Below are positions 1 through 13,800 of a stretch of DNA of 64,000 nt, one piece after another. Position numbers and translations under genes: made by a program. Each line of letters starts with the position of its first letter. The stretch's first letter is position 1. The notes under the pieces are model-generated. The model searched no databases. It was given only the letters and a program-made list of their open reading frames with translations, and was not told where the DNA came from. The DNA is from Rhineura floridana (lineage: Eukaryota > Chordata > Lepidosauria > Squamata > Rhineuridae), in NCBI RefSeq assembly GCF_030035675.1, contig NC_084489.1:36230001-36294000 (forward strand), in the 5' to 3' direction.

Positions 1-427
1 AGTCTTCGGGCCAATTCCAAGCAGCTATCCTGCGAGGAGGCAAACAACAGATCAGCCACTCAGGGCCTTCTCTCAGTCCCACCAACTAAAACAGCTAGAG
101 AGAGGGCATTTTCAGTGGCGGCCCCCACTCTCTGGAACTCCCTCCCGTACGATCTTCGGCATGCCCCTTCCCTGAACGTATTCCACAAAGCCTTGAAGAC
201 CTGGCTCTTCAGACAGGCCTTTGGGACATCCGGGGAGGGTTAATTTTCAGGACTAACTGCCTATTACTCTGAACTGTTATCATTCCTATTTATAGTTTCC
301 TTGTTATATTGTATTTTATGTGTATTTTATTGTGCTGCATTTACTGCAACTGATTTGTACGTCGCCTAGAGTGGCCATTGGCCAGATAGGCGACACATAA
401 ATTAAATTATTATTATTATTATTATTC
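1..427 (+). mobile_element. L2/CR1-clade LINE, 3' end
   Basis: The frame ending at about 240 reads the typical C-terminal end of an L2-type reverse transcriptase ORF (RERAFSVAAPTLWNSLP, then KTWLFRQAF and a stop). It is followed by about 160 bp of 3' untranslated sequence with the GTCGCCTAGAGTGG.. GGCGACA hairpin-like end and an (ATT)n tail at 405-426. The copy enters from the left edge, so its 5' extent is unknown. Confidence 0.8.
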
Positions 428-1450
428 TGACAGTCCCCCTCCAGTGGTAGGGCATCTCCAGCTTTTTCCCCCACAAGTGGTACCTCACCACAATCAGACC
501 ACTGGGTCCTTCAGGCTCTCAAACCAGGGCTCTGGCTGGAGTTCAACTCCTCCATGTTTTGTACCCTCTCCTCTGTCATCTCACCCAGCCAAACAGCTCA
601 GGGTTCAGGAAGCCATAAATCACCTCATTTCTGTGATAGAGCCTGTTCTGCTCAAGGAGAGATTTCAGGGTATCTACTCATTTTCTTCACGGATCCCAAG
701 AAAAATGGGTCCTTCCAGGCAGTATTTGATTTGAAATGTCTGAACAAGTACATCAAGTATTCACGTTTCGGATAGAGACTCTCATGTCCATCAAAGAGGC
801 GATTCATCAAGTGGATCTTCTTTCCTAAATAGATCTCAAGGAGGCATATCTTCATGTTCCCATATTCAGGCTCCACAGACATTTTTGAGGTTCATGGTCA
901 ACTACCATCACTTTCAATACAGGTCCATGGTCTTTGTTCTTTCATCCACCCCCAGGGTCTTCACCAAGTGGGCATGGCACCACACTCATAAACTCCAGTG
1001 GGTGCTATTGCCCTTCCAGAACAATACTGCCTCCCATCACCACCTGTGGTGCGTTTAAACCAACAGGTCCACAGGTTGCTACTATGGTGGATACACGAGC
1101 TGTCTTTTGAGAGGGGTTCCACTATGAGATTCCCCACGGATGATAGTAACAACAGATGCCACCCTGACAGCATGCAAAGGGCATGTGGTGCAGGGAGTAT
1201 GGTCTCAGGATGAGACTCTCCTTCCAGTAAACCTTGAGCTCCGTGCCATATGCCTGGTGCTACAGTACTTCATAACAGTCAGTCCTCTCTGGACAGTCTT
1301 GATAAGGACCGACAAAGTGACTTGCCAAGGTGTATGTAAATTGGGAAACTGATCCATAGAGCCAAGGGAAGACTAGAAGACTCCTGGAAATCAATCAGTG
1401 TCTTTCTGCCTTCAACCACTTGGTGTAGGTCATAGCCCACCTGAGATCAT
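428..1450 (+). mobile_element. DIRS-like tyrosine-recombinase retrotransposon, decayed fragment (fossil)
   Basis: Pieces of a reverse transcriptase (PKKNGSFQAVFDLKCLNKYI, then LKEAYLHVPI) are followed by RNase H-like sequence (VTTDATLTA.., LELRAICLVL). The order and wording match DIRS1-type elements rather than Gypsy. The copy is old and broken, with several interruptions; no recombinase region or terminal repeats could be found. Confidence 0.65.
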
Positions 1451-1733
1451 CTTGTATATGCACGAGGAAGGCCATTTCACAGTAAGATCAAAGGTCCCAT
1501 TTCTTTTGGAGGCTGATTTTTTTTTCTTTACAGATTTGTGAGTTTTGATGGGAATGTAGCATGTGTACATTGGTAGAACATTTTTGCTCATTATAACGGC
1601 TTCTAAGTAATGCACAAAGGAAAGCTTGCCTTTATGTTCTGTTTTGGGTTTTTTTAAAACAAGTGACTGTTTTGTTAACTTTCATTCCCCATTTCTTTCT
1701 GAAAATTATGGCTTTTTCCTTCTGGCCTTCCAG

Positions 1734-1846
1734 ATACGTTGAGTGCTGTTCAGCAACTCCTATCAGCATGGCTGAAGAGGTTGCTGTTTCTAAAGCGACT
1801 TCATTCATTGCACATTCCAGAAAACCACTCCTAATTATTGGGAAAG
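1734..1846 (+). CDS. HACL1: HACL1 exon (first in window)
   Basis: The acceptor CTTCCAG precedes the exon and GTAACT follows it. It encodes [15 protein letters not shown].. [10 protein letters not shown], which aligns with human HACL1 around KYMERCMSPPISMAE.. [10 protein letters not shown]. It begins with one base of a split codon and ends with the G of a glycine codon (phase 1). Confidence 0.93.
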
Positions 1847-4800
1847 GTAACTTTCAGTTTTATGGCTGATATAAAGTACAGTGAGGAGAAAGCTTCCTTT
1901 TATTGTCATTTTTGGACTTTGTCACAAAGGAAATTTCTTCTCAATTTGGAAGATAAAACCGGCTTAAGGAACATACACTGGCCTCTTTTAAACTGCCTGT
2001 TTGTTTATGTAAAGTAAACAGCATCGTAGAGGCAAATTCAGAAGTGCAGGGCCCTTCATGATAGTCATGCCATGTCCCTCACAGCCGTGCCCTCTCACTC
2101 GCTTGCGGTCCGTCATCATTTCCACACTCCTCAGTCCTTCGTGCACCTTCTCCCGTAACAATAGATGTCCCTAGGAGCCAATCAGCATGAAAGGGGAATG
2201 TTAGGTACTGAGAAGAGTTTTCTCAGTGACTGACTCACCTCCTTTCACTCTATTGGATTCAATCAGCAGCAAAGTTCAAGGAAGTATGTTTGAAGATTCT
2301 TCTCAGTGGCTAACACACTCCCCTTTCATGCTGATGGCTTGTAGGACACTGGAGACACAAGGACCCGTTTGGGACCTGGCTCCCAAAAAAAGTAAGGGGT
2401 TTGAGATCCTGGATGACTACACCACTGAGAATAAAGACATAAGAACATAAGAAAAGCCTTGTTGGATCAGACCAAAGGCCTATCTGGTCTAGCGTTCTGT
2501 TCCGACAGTGACTAATCAGATTGGTATGGGAAGTCTGCAAACAAGGCATAAGCACTCATGTTCCTCAGCAACTAGCGTTCAGATATGTAGTGACTCTGAT
2601 ACCAGAGGTAATATGCAGCCATCATAACTAGCAGATATGGACAGCCGACTCCTCCATGGCTAAAATTGATTGCTGGCCAATTGAAAATGGGCTTGCCAGT
2701 ATACAACAGCCACTTTTGCTAATTTTTTAACTAATTGATTTGTCAGTATGTGTAAGTTACTTCTTATTTATTTATTTAAAATATTTCTATCCCGCCCTTC
2801 TACCCTATGACACTCAGGGCGGCTCACACTAAAATCGAACACATATATAATAAAATTGTACACAATAAAGATAATAAAAACATTAAAATAAATTAAAATT
2901 AATTTTAATTTATTTTAAGTTTCACTGCAATGAAAATAAATTGGAATGAAGGAGACTCCTATGTAATTTATTACTAGGAAGGAGAAAAGTGAATCTAGTT
3001 GGAGAGTAAATTATATTATTATTATATACAGGCTTCCTCAAAAAACCAATTAGAATTGTGATTATACAAGTGCTTTTGTGCACAAGAGTGTATACCACTA
3101 ACTTCGGTATAAAATAATTCAAGTCTCTCTGACCCACACACACACACACACATATATATAGGCTGCATTGTTTGATTTATAAACATTTAGGTTGCAATCT
3201 CATTCCAATCTGTGGCCCTTCAGATGGGGGATGGGGAACCTGTGGCCCTTCAGATGTTGTTGGACTCTGACTCCCATCAGCCCCAGCCAGTCTGGCCAGT
3301 GGTTCAGGGATGATGGGAGTTGTAATCTGACAGCACCTGGAGGGCCACAGATTCCCCGTCCCTGCTGTGCACACTTATGTGGGAGTAACTCCCTTTGAAA
3401 TTACTGGGACTTGCTCTTGGGTAGACATGCATAGGATTTTGCTGCTAACTAATAAAAGTGTTCCCAACTCATTGAGCAGCAGTTAAAAAAAATATATTAT
3501 TTTTAATACATAACAAAATTGGCCTGCAAAATTTTAGAGGCATTCACCCTTTTTTCTCACATGTGAGGAAATGCTGCTTCTAAGATGTTTGCCATAGCAA
3601 ATATGTACATTATCTAAAACAAAGTTTGTTTCTTGTTTCAGAAATATTGTTTACCCATATGCAGACTTACATCAATAACACTAATCAACTAAAACTAATA
3701 TGACTTTTTAAAAAATTAATGATTTGCCTTTAATTTGTGTGTATTTTTATTGAATTTTTCTGTATACAGTTATTAGGATATAATCCTCTGTGACAAACCT
3801 ATTTATATAATCACATTTTCATTGGCTCATATCTTTGGAGTGAACTTTTTAAGATGGTAGTTCCATCTACCCATTCCTTAAGAAAGTTTTCCTTCCTTGT
3901 GGAGAACTGAATTTGCACTTGAAGAACTGGATTCAGATTACCACTCATTTTTGACTTGGTGCCTATGCTGAGACACTGCAGTAAACCATGGTTTATCAAG
4001 ACAGAAAGAAGCCTGGTCTAGCCTTGAGCTCTCACACTCCCTTCTCCTCCAGTACAGCAACAAGGAGGAGATCAAAAGGTTTCTCATCTGTTTTTGATTA
4101 ACCGGTTTAGCAGTATATTCAAAATGCTAAGCTGTGTCTAATCTTCTATAGTTTGTTAAAACAAGCCAGTTTATGATTCTGAAGCTGGCTTATTTCAGTC
4201 AAACCATAGTTATGATTAATTATAGCTTGTGAGGTTTGGACGGCATGAAAAGTCACAGTTAATCAAAAACAAAATTGAAAGTTTCTGATCTTGTGGTTTC
4301 ACAAGGAGGGAGGGGAGCATACGAGCTTGAGGCTTGCACTGGCTTGTTCCCATCATAGGAAACTATGGTTAATTGTAGCATCCAAGTGCAGCCACTGAGA
4401 GGCCATTGGCAAGATCATCAGTGTAGGCTCATAGTATGGTTGGCTATTGAAAGGGATACGTGGTGTATCGAAAACTGTCAAGTAGTCTCTTTTGGTGGCG
4501 GGTGTCTTTCTTAGGTGCTGCTTATTCACGTGCTGAAAACAGCATCAGAAAGTTGGTGGACCAATGTGGACTTCCATTTTTGCCTACTCCAATGGGGAAG
4601 GGAGTTGTTCCTGACAATCATCCATACTGCGTAGCTGCAGCCAGATCTAGGTAACTATATGAATCAAATCTTCCACTCCTCTCTGATACTGTAAGCTCTA
4701 GTGTATAATTCTTGGAAGATTCACTCTTTAAATGATCCCACCAAATTCTGTTGCTTAGAGCTGTGTGTGTAAGGAATGTAATCAACAAGATTCAGGTGGC

Positions 4801-7800
4801 CTCCTTCAGAGTATCTTCCTGCATTACAAATATGGGACTTATCCACATAGCTGAAGATGTATTTTAGGCATAGTTCAAAGTATGAATTAGAAAATGTTTA
4901 GTATGTTTAGTACATTGTCCTCAAAACCATGAAGTCATGGCCATTAGTTATCATTTTTGGGCGGGGGGGAGATTTTGCTATGGCTCTCTATCTCAGGACC
5001 TGACGACCATGGTAACACTATCATTTAATGAGAGCTCAGGGGGTGAAAAGCACACTGTGTTGTTGAATGCAGAATTCGGGTCCCTGTATATCTCTGCTTT
5101 TATTTATGAAAGCAAGTTCGAGCTCTTATGGAGACAGAAACTTGAAAGTGTGTGGGCAATGTCTTTTGAAATCTCAGAAACCGGCAGTGTAGCTGAACAG
5201 GATTTCCAGTGATTTGGAACATAACTTCCATGTCATGCATAGTTCCTTGGACCTCTCCATAATTAGAAAAATTGGAATAAACTATGTAAAAATAAGGTAT
5301 GCCATTTGCACGTGTGCAGGATGAAGAATTCCACTTTTTTGTGTCAGAATTGGATTAATTTGTTGTGCTCTTCTGGCTCAGAGTGTGTATACTGGGCCTT
5401 GTGCATACGTTAGACAGAGAGAATACATGCTATACCAATGGAAACTGTGGGATTTTCCTTCAGTTGCCTGTAAACATGTTGTTAAGCGCTTAGCTTTATG
5501 CTGGTTAATGTTTCTTCATAATTAGTTTCTACATTGCTTCAGTAACATTTTGATGACTGGATTGATGTTAGAGGCTGTGGCTCAGCATCTGAGTTGGCAG
5601 AATTGGTTGATGGCGAAGTAGCGGCCATGCATCTCCATCAACGTGACAGTGGGGCCTAAGAAGTGGAGACTAAATATAAGAGTTTTCAGAAGGGAGTAAA
5701 TGTAGCCTACAGATAATGCATCATAGGAGTGGAAAGCTGGTCATCCTGATTAAATAATGCCAAGTCCTCATTTTTCAAGTGTTTCAAAAACTCATTTCTA
5801 ATGTGTGTGAAAATAATTATTTTCTTTCTTTTTAAAAAAACTATTAGGGCACTGCAGTGTGCTGATGTTATAATATTACTTGGTGCCAGATTGAATTGGA
5901 TTCTACACTTTGGACTTCCTCCACGATTTCAGCCAGATGTAAAAATTATCCAGGTATTCAAAAGGAGCCATTTTTAAGATTCAGTCATGCATTGGACACA
6001 CAGGCAAGAGTGATTGGCCATACTGCAAAGACATTAGCTGAAATGTTATGTGTGACATTTTTATCACATCCTCCATGAGGCTCACGGTGGTATGACCTTA
6101 GGTAAGCTGGAGGTGGAAAGTCGTCCCAAGTCATTTTTGTCAAGAAGTATTACATTTCCCTTGATGGAGAGTTTCCTCAAAACACATTAGGAACCAGTTT
6201 GATTTGTACAGCTGTTTCTTTGTGGGCCTGGTTTTTTCTACAGCTGTTTTTTATTCTTCTGCTGTCTTTTTGCTCTTGGGGGCAATTTGTCTCACCCTGT
6301 GTGACAGTTCCTATTATGTTGGGTATAGTATAGTGGGTCCAAGCAAGATATAGCAGAAGGAATGTAACTGTTGAAGGGGAAATAATGAGTTCAAACAACC
6401 TGTTAATGTTCCTCTGCTCCAAGCTGAAAAGAAATGTGAAACCCTCTTTCTAAGAGAGAAATATGAGCATGCACATTACAGCCTAATTTCCTTTTGCTAT
6501 TCACCATAATGCAACCTATGTTGGGGTTGTTGTTGTTGTTTTACATGACAGGTAGACATTTGCGCAGAAGAGTTGGGGAACAATGTGAAACCTGTTGCAG
6601 CCTTACTGGGTGACATAAAAGCAGTGACGGAGCAGGTGACGTCAGAATCTTCATATGTAGATATCTTTTTATGTTTGGTTGGATTTAGGAAATGTACCTG
6701 TCGCACAGGGTATAACTTGATCTGGAGCCATTTTTGGCTAGCAGATAACTATGAATTTATTTGGGCAATCCTTGTACTGATATAATGTAGCATGGGCAGA
6801 TAGTCACACATCCTTGAGGTAGAGCAGAGATGGCTGACCTGTGAACCTCTAGCTGCTGATAGACTCCGTCAGCCCCAGCCAGCATGGCCAGCGATCTGAG
6901 ATTATGGGAATCCAGCAACATCTGGAGTGCCACAGGTTAGCCACCTCTGAATTAGAGTATTTAGTGCTTATTTTAATAATTGCATATCAACAACAATTCA
7001 AGGGGCAAATTCTTCATGCTGTTCTATTATAAAAATGTTGCTGTTCTCTTAGCTTTTGGATCAGCTGAACAAAATATGTTGGAAATACCCTTCTAATACA
7101 GAGTGGTGGAAAGAACTACAGTCAAAAATGAAAAGCAATGAAGAGGCATCCAAGGTACTGTTAGTAATACGTATCAGTAAAAGTAGATTTGGGTTCTTTT
7201 TATTAAATTAACACTGCTTTCAAAGAAATTCTGTTAATTTCTGTCCACATTTAATTTTTTTAAAATCAGTTCAGTACTTTAAGCCTATTTTCCATAAATG
7301 AATTAGTATTTTACAGTCAATCATGCTTTCCCCATCCTTATATCTACAGGGCCAGTTGGACCAGTAGCTCTTAACATGATCCTTTATTTCTTTTGCTTTT
7401 CCCACTAAGGCATTATCGCTACAAAATTGTCTGCCAATGAATTACTATAAAGTATTCCACCATGTCAGGGAACTTTTGCCAAAGGACTGCATTCTGATTA
7501 GCGAGGGAGCAAACACTATGGATATAGGGCGCACTATGCTTCCAAACTATTATCCTCGTCGCAGGTAAAAAAAATAATAGTCTTCTTTTGTGTTTACTGT
7601 TTTTGGTTGTTGTTTCACCATTTGCCTATCAACACAAGCATAATGACTTACTGGTGAACTGGTTTGGCAACTTAATTGCTTTGGGTTGCATTCCCCTCCC
7701 CTTTCCTCATTTAGACAAAAAGCGTAAGAGTTATCTAGGACATCGTAATTTTTGTGCCAAGAGGAAATTTGGGAAATATGCTAATTCTTTTGGTGAGTAG

Positions 7801-10800
7801 CAAAATTTCTTACCATCAAATACATAACATTCTTAAGATCTAGAACTGAAAGCAAAGAATGTTGCAGTTTTTAAAATGGGGTAAAAATATGAGAAGTATT
7901 ATGTAATTGCTTTCCCTGATATATTGTTACTTGTTTGTAGCAAAGCAGACATGAGACATTGACTGAGGCTGATTTGATGCTTCATTACAAAGAGGTTTTC
8001 AGTGGGGAGGGTAGACGGGTTAGTAGGAACAGCTTTGGCAGAGGGGCTTGTGTGCGCAGAGTTTTTTATCTGGAGTCAATAAGAAATTTCAGCTTAGGTT
8101 ATGTTTACTGATGTGGGGATGTAAAAATGAAATGGACTGCCTTCAAGTCGATCCCACCTTATGGCTACCCTATGCATAGGGATTTCATGGTAAGCCGTAT
8201 TCAGAGGGGGTTTACCATTGCCTCCCTCTGAGGCTAGTCCTCCCCAGCTGGCATGGGCCTCCTCAGTTTGCTACAGCTGCACAAGCCAGCCCCTTCCTTG
8301 TCCGCAACTGCCAGCTGGGGTTCAGCTGGGCTCCTTGGGACTATGCAGCTTGCCCACAGCTGCACAGGTGGCAGGGCACGTAACCCCTGAGCCACTCACT
8401 GTGGGGGTGATCTTTAGCTGGCCCTTGACACCCAGGAGGCATGAGCTGGGATTTGAACTCACAGACTCTGGACTCCCAGCCAGGTTCTCCTCCCCACTGT
8501 GCTATACCAGCTACAATGTGGGAATGTACCATAGCTGATTTCTAGCTTTCTTGAAACCTGGCATTTATTTGGTTAGGTATGTTTTTTGCCCAAATAACTA
8601 AAAAAGGGGGGGAAATGAATTACAGTGTTCAGCTTGGGTCACTTTTTGTTTGAATGGATCCACCTTCAGCAGGGGTATTTACCAGTGTGGTTTGTGAGTC
8701 AAATGAAGACTGGGCTCAGGTCAGTTCTTCTGTTTCATGTAGTGAATCCTGCTGAGCTATGGCAAAACAATCTTACTCCAGGCTATAGTCCTTCTGAGAA
8801 TTTATAGAATGTACAGTATCTAATATCTTAGCAGTTGAGGCATTTTCTTAATTGCTTTACACTTCTGCATCTAAGTACCAAAGCTAACCAAAAACATCAA
8901 AATGCTTCAGGCTGGAGTCTGGAATCTACAGAATCATTATGTGTTAAAACTGCTTTGTCAGACAGAACTTGAACAAAATGTTTTCTTAAAGTAAAACTTC
9001 AATTCCAACTTAGAAACAACTTTAAAACTAGAATTTTAAAACTTCAGTGAAGGAGCCTGGACAAATTCTGGGGTAGGGAAAATGTAAACTGAAATTGCTG
9101 TAAGAAATATTTGTGAAGAGTGTATGGCAACAAACGTTTTTCTTTGCTGTGACCTACATGTATTGTGTGTGGGTATTTAAATGCAACAGATCTATGCCGG
9201 GACCCTTTAATCAATATTAATGCTTATTACAAGGCACTTTTCTTACTTCAACTTTTGCTTGAAGGCTGCAACTTGAATACCATTGTTTTACTGTTTATGC
9301 TTCGAGTTGATTTTTCCAGGGCAATGCATATAGAATAGATGCCATGAACCTTTGTTAATGACCCAAGAAGTCTATGAAATTGCCATAACTATTGGCATGT
9401 TTTTGTTTTCGTTGTAGAACAAATCTCGGAGGGCAAACAATGATTGCATAAGTCTTTAGCAGCTCAGTCCAAATAATTAGCATGTGTTTTACAAGACCAG
9501 TAATTCAGCTCTGAAAACAGCTAAAATACAATGCTGTAACTGAATGACTATAAAGAGCCTTTTCCAACTACCAGTTCAGGTTAACATTCACATTTACTAA
9601 GCGTTTTTCTAAATCCACACTTTGATCAGTTCTGTTTAAGGATACATGCTGTATCTTGTATTTCTAACAGTATCCTGTGCTCCCTTAAGACATGACGTCG
9701 GATTTAAATTGAGAACAGCTGAACAGAAAACATGATGTACTGAAGGAAAAGAGAATCAACTTTCTTTCTTTATAGGCTAGATGCTGGTACCTTTGGCACA
9801 ATGGGAGTTGGGCTAGGTTTTGCAGTAGCAGCTGCTGTGGTTACTAAAGACCATAATCCTGAGCAACAAGTAGTGTGTATAGAAGGAGACAGTGCCTTTG
9901 GATTTTCTGGCATGGAGGTGGAGACTATCTGCAGGTAAAAGCTTTGTCTGATTTAACTTTTTAAAATCTTCTTGCGGCCTATTGCCGAAATAAAACACAG
10001 ACACCATTGCTTGGGTAAATAATGGGCCACTTTATTTAAACAGAATCAATTGAATAATGAACCTGCAGAAGGGAGATTAAGGGCGGGAGCATTCTGGTGA
10101 TCCAGGCAAAGCCTGTTAGCAGCTATCGGGTGACCATGCCCTGCCTGAGCCTGGGGCTGCCCTGTGCCAGCCCCCCAGCTCCAGCCACACCCTGAAGATG
10201 TGTAGGGGGTCCAACCCGCATCACCGCCCCTCGGAGCCCTGAAACTCCGAGCGGATGAGGCACGTTGGCCCCAAAGGCGGCCCGTACCCTGTCCCCGGGC
10301 CGTGTAGCCCTGAGCTGCAGGCCTCCAGACCGCCTGTCACCCCCAAAGGTGCCTAAAGGTGTCACCTAGCTGCCCTTTCCCTTTAACCTTTCCCCGCACT
10401 TCTTCGCCACAGAAGGGGGACAAGCCTCTGCTTAGTCCCCCTTTACCCCACACCCGATAAGAATCTGGTGTAAACCCTTCTGCAGGTCCCTTAGAAAGAT
10501 GTCGTTGCCCGTGTCTGTCAAATGGACGCCATCAGGTCGAAACAGCTCAAGCTTGTTGTGGCCCACCTCTGGGTGGTGGATGACAGAACCTCCCAAGTCC
10601 CTAAGGGCCCTCTGAATTTGCCTGTTCACCTTTTTCCGTGCCCTGTCCATCCCTCGTGGGTCACCGGTACAATTCCACCTCCTGCGCGGCAGGATGTCTG
10701 ACCACACTAAGTGCACCCCCGGCCAGCGACGTGCAATGGCCCGGAGGTCACCGCATGCCTGTTCAATTAGGGCCTTGCCCTTTAACAGACCCAAGTCGTT

Positions 10801-13800
10801 GCCCCCGAGGTAGATCACCAGCACCTGGGGCACTGCCACTTCCACAGCCGGTTGAAACAAGGCTGGCAGGAGCCCGTCCCAACGCATCCCCCGACGTCCC
10901 AGCCACCGCACTGCGGCCCATTGACTGAGCCCCAGCTGCGTGCCAAAGCGAGACTTCGCCGCCCTGCGGCCCGCCCAGAACATCATACTGTGGCCACATA
11001 GGAGGATGCGTGGCTGCTCCGATCTTGTCCAGCGATCTGTTGAAACAACAACGACATTGGGTAACAAAAAAAAGGGGGGGCCTGGGGGGGCCAACATCTA
11101 GCCGCTGGCGTCGTGTGTGTCAGCAAGTGGTCTAACGTAGGCCTGTACGCGTCCGAGGACCACCCGCCCACAGCCTGAAGCCTGTCTTTAGAGAAGCCCA
11201 ATAGGGCCGCCGTGGAGGCCGCGCCTATCCGGAAGGAGTGTGTCCCGAACTTACTGGGGTCCACGCCTAAATTTCCCAGTGCGGCCTTCGCCACGGACCA
11301 GAACTGGTATCTGGTAAGGGGCTGGGAGTTCCTATGTATGAATAGGTACCCTGACTGCGACCCCCTCGCTGCCACAAAACCGCGCAGGGCTGTTACTGGG
11401 CAGAGTTCTTGCTGCCGGCATGGGGCTAATACCACCAGGCGCCCCTTACCATGCTGGTCCGTTTTAGACCGCCTGAGCCGCAGGAGGGCCCGCTCTGCCC
11501 TCCAGCTGAGGTCGGAGACTAGCAGAGCTCGGAGGGAGTTATCCATCTTAGAAGCCGCCACCACCTCCCCAATTCGGAAGGCCCCAAAAAACAGAGTGAG
11601 GGCCGCAGCATGATATAGCAGGGCCTCGAAAGGGGAAGAACACAAGTGCTTCCACTGTCCCTGCAGGCCAAACAATAGCTCTGGGGAAAAGGGGAGGCGT
11701 GCATCCGGGGGGCAAGGGCGCTCGCGGGACCAACCCTCCAGCATCCGGCGCACCCTAAAGTCACCCGTGTAGTCCTGAAAGCCCCATGCCTTCGCAAGGA
11801 AAGCGAGGCCTGAGAGCTTACCTTTGATGGTCCTGACTGAAAGGCCTCTCCGTTTCCCCTCCACGCAGAACTCCATAAGCTGCTCGACCGGGATGGGCCA
11901 CTCCTGGGCGTAACCCCTGGACTCTCTGAAGTTTGATAGATCCCTACCTGCCCCCTGGTAGCTTGCCAAAGTGCTGGGCGCCACAGAAAGGCTTATGGCC
12001 CTTTCTGATTCAATCCTCCAATCTCCCATAGCGCTGGGGGGAACACCTCCGGCAGAGCCCTTGCCCACGGTGCCAGCTGGCGAAACTTCTCCATCTGGTT
12101 CCATGATAGAGCATCAGCAATACTATTGTCAATACCCGGAACGTGGCGCGCCAGGAACTGAATATTATAGCGAAGACATTGGAGCACGAATGCTCGCACC
12201 AGAAGCATAACGTTGGGGTTTCTAGAGGACAGGGTGTTAATAACGTGCACTGTGGGGAGGTTGTCGCACCAAAAGTGGACTGAGGAATTACCCAACTTGT
12301 CGGGCCAGAGGTGTACGGCCACGACAATGGGGAAGAACTCCAAGAACGTCAGGTCTCTGGTCAGGCCAGCCAGTGTCCAGCCCTGCGGCCAGCTGCCGTG
12401 GCACCATGAGTCATGAAGAATGACCCCAAAACCGAAGGCACCCGAGGCATCGGAGTGAACCTGTAGCTCTGCCTCCAACAGGCGATCCCTTCTCCATAGG
12501 GAGACCCCATTAAATTCCCTCAAGAAGGTGGACCACACTGTCAGGTCAGCCCTAAGAGCGGCTGTCACCCGTGTGTGGTGGTAGGATCGTGATAGGCCAG
12601 CCATGGCGTCATATACGCGCCGCAGGAAGGCACGGCCGGGCGCTACAACCCTGCAGGCAAAGTTCAGGTGGCCTGCCAGCTGTTGGAGAGTGGCTAATGT
12701 CACCTTATTAGAACTGACCACCTCTGAGATCTTCTCCCTGAGGGCCCCCAACTTGTCATGAGCGAGCCTGCAGCATTGGGCCACCGTATCTATCTCAATG
12801 CCCAGAAACGTGATAGCGGTGGATGGGCCCTCAGTTTTCTCGGCCGCGAGGGGGACGCCCAGCTCCCCAGCCAGCCCCGCGAAATGTGCCATGAATGCCC
12901 TACAGGTGCCTGAGTCCGCAGGGCCCGCAAACGGGTAGTCATCCAAATAGTGTACCACTGATTGCAAGCCTGCGCGCCTCTTGACCGCCCACTCCAAGAA
13001 GGAGCTGAAGCGCTCGAAAACAGAGCATGATATAGAGCAGCCCATAGGCAATGCCCTGTCCACGTAATATTCACCCTCAAAAGCCAAGCCCAACAGCTCG
13101 AAGTCCTGTGGGTGGACCGGGAGGAGGCGGAAAGCAGACTTGATGTCACACTTTCCCATAAGGGCCCCAACCCCGCAGTCCCTGACCATTCGCACAGCAC
13201 AGTCGAATGATGTGTAGCGGACTGAGCACAGCTCCGCTGGGATGAAGTCATTGACTGACTCACCCCGTGGAAAGGACAGGTGGTGTATCAGGCGAAATTC
13301 ACCTGGTGCCCTCTTGGGGACGAGGCCCAACGGGGAAACTCTGAGTGAGGGGATGGGTGGTGCAGCAAAGGGGCCCAAAACCCGGCCGGCTACTACTTCC
13401 TTCCTAATTTTTTCTCTCAGAACTGATTCCCTGCCTTCCACTGACTTAAGGTTGCGGGACATGAAAGGTCGCCTGGGACCCAAATAGGGGATCCGAAAAC
13501 CCACTGTGAAGCCTTCGAGTAAAAACTGGGCATCTTGGACTAGGGGGTAAAGGTGGAGTAAGTGTTGGAGCTCGGCAATTTTAATTGGGCTGGGGCCCCT
13601 TTCCCTGAGCTGCGCCTGCAGCCCCTGTCTTCCTTGCGCCAGCCGAATCCCTGTTCCCACCCCTGAAGGGGCGGCCCCTGGGGCAGCTAGTGCAGGCGTG
13701 GGGGCCCCCACATATGGCACATTCATGTCTGAACCTGCATGGGCTCCGACCGCAAAGGCCACGCGAGCTGAACTCCCAGCAAAGCAGGCGGGGTTGAACC

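Noticed and set aside
3220-3366. Regulatory hairpin or microRNA in HACL1 intron
   Set aside because: The same palindrome recurs several times in the window as a hAT MITE.
8341-8538. Frames in both directions at 8218-8538
   Set aside because: They fall within the antisense Sauria-type SINE.
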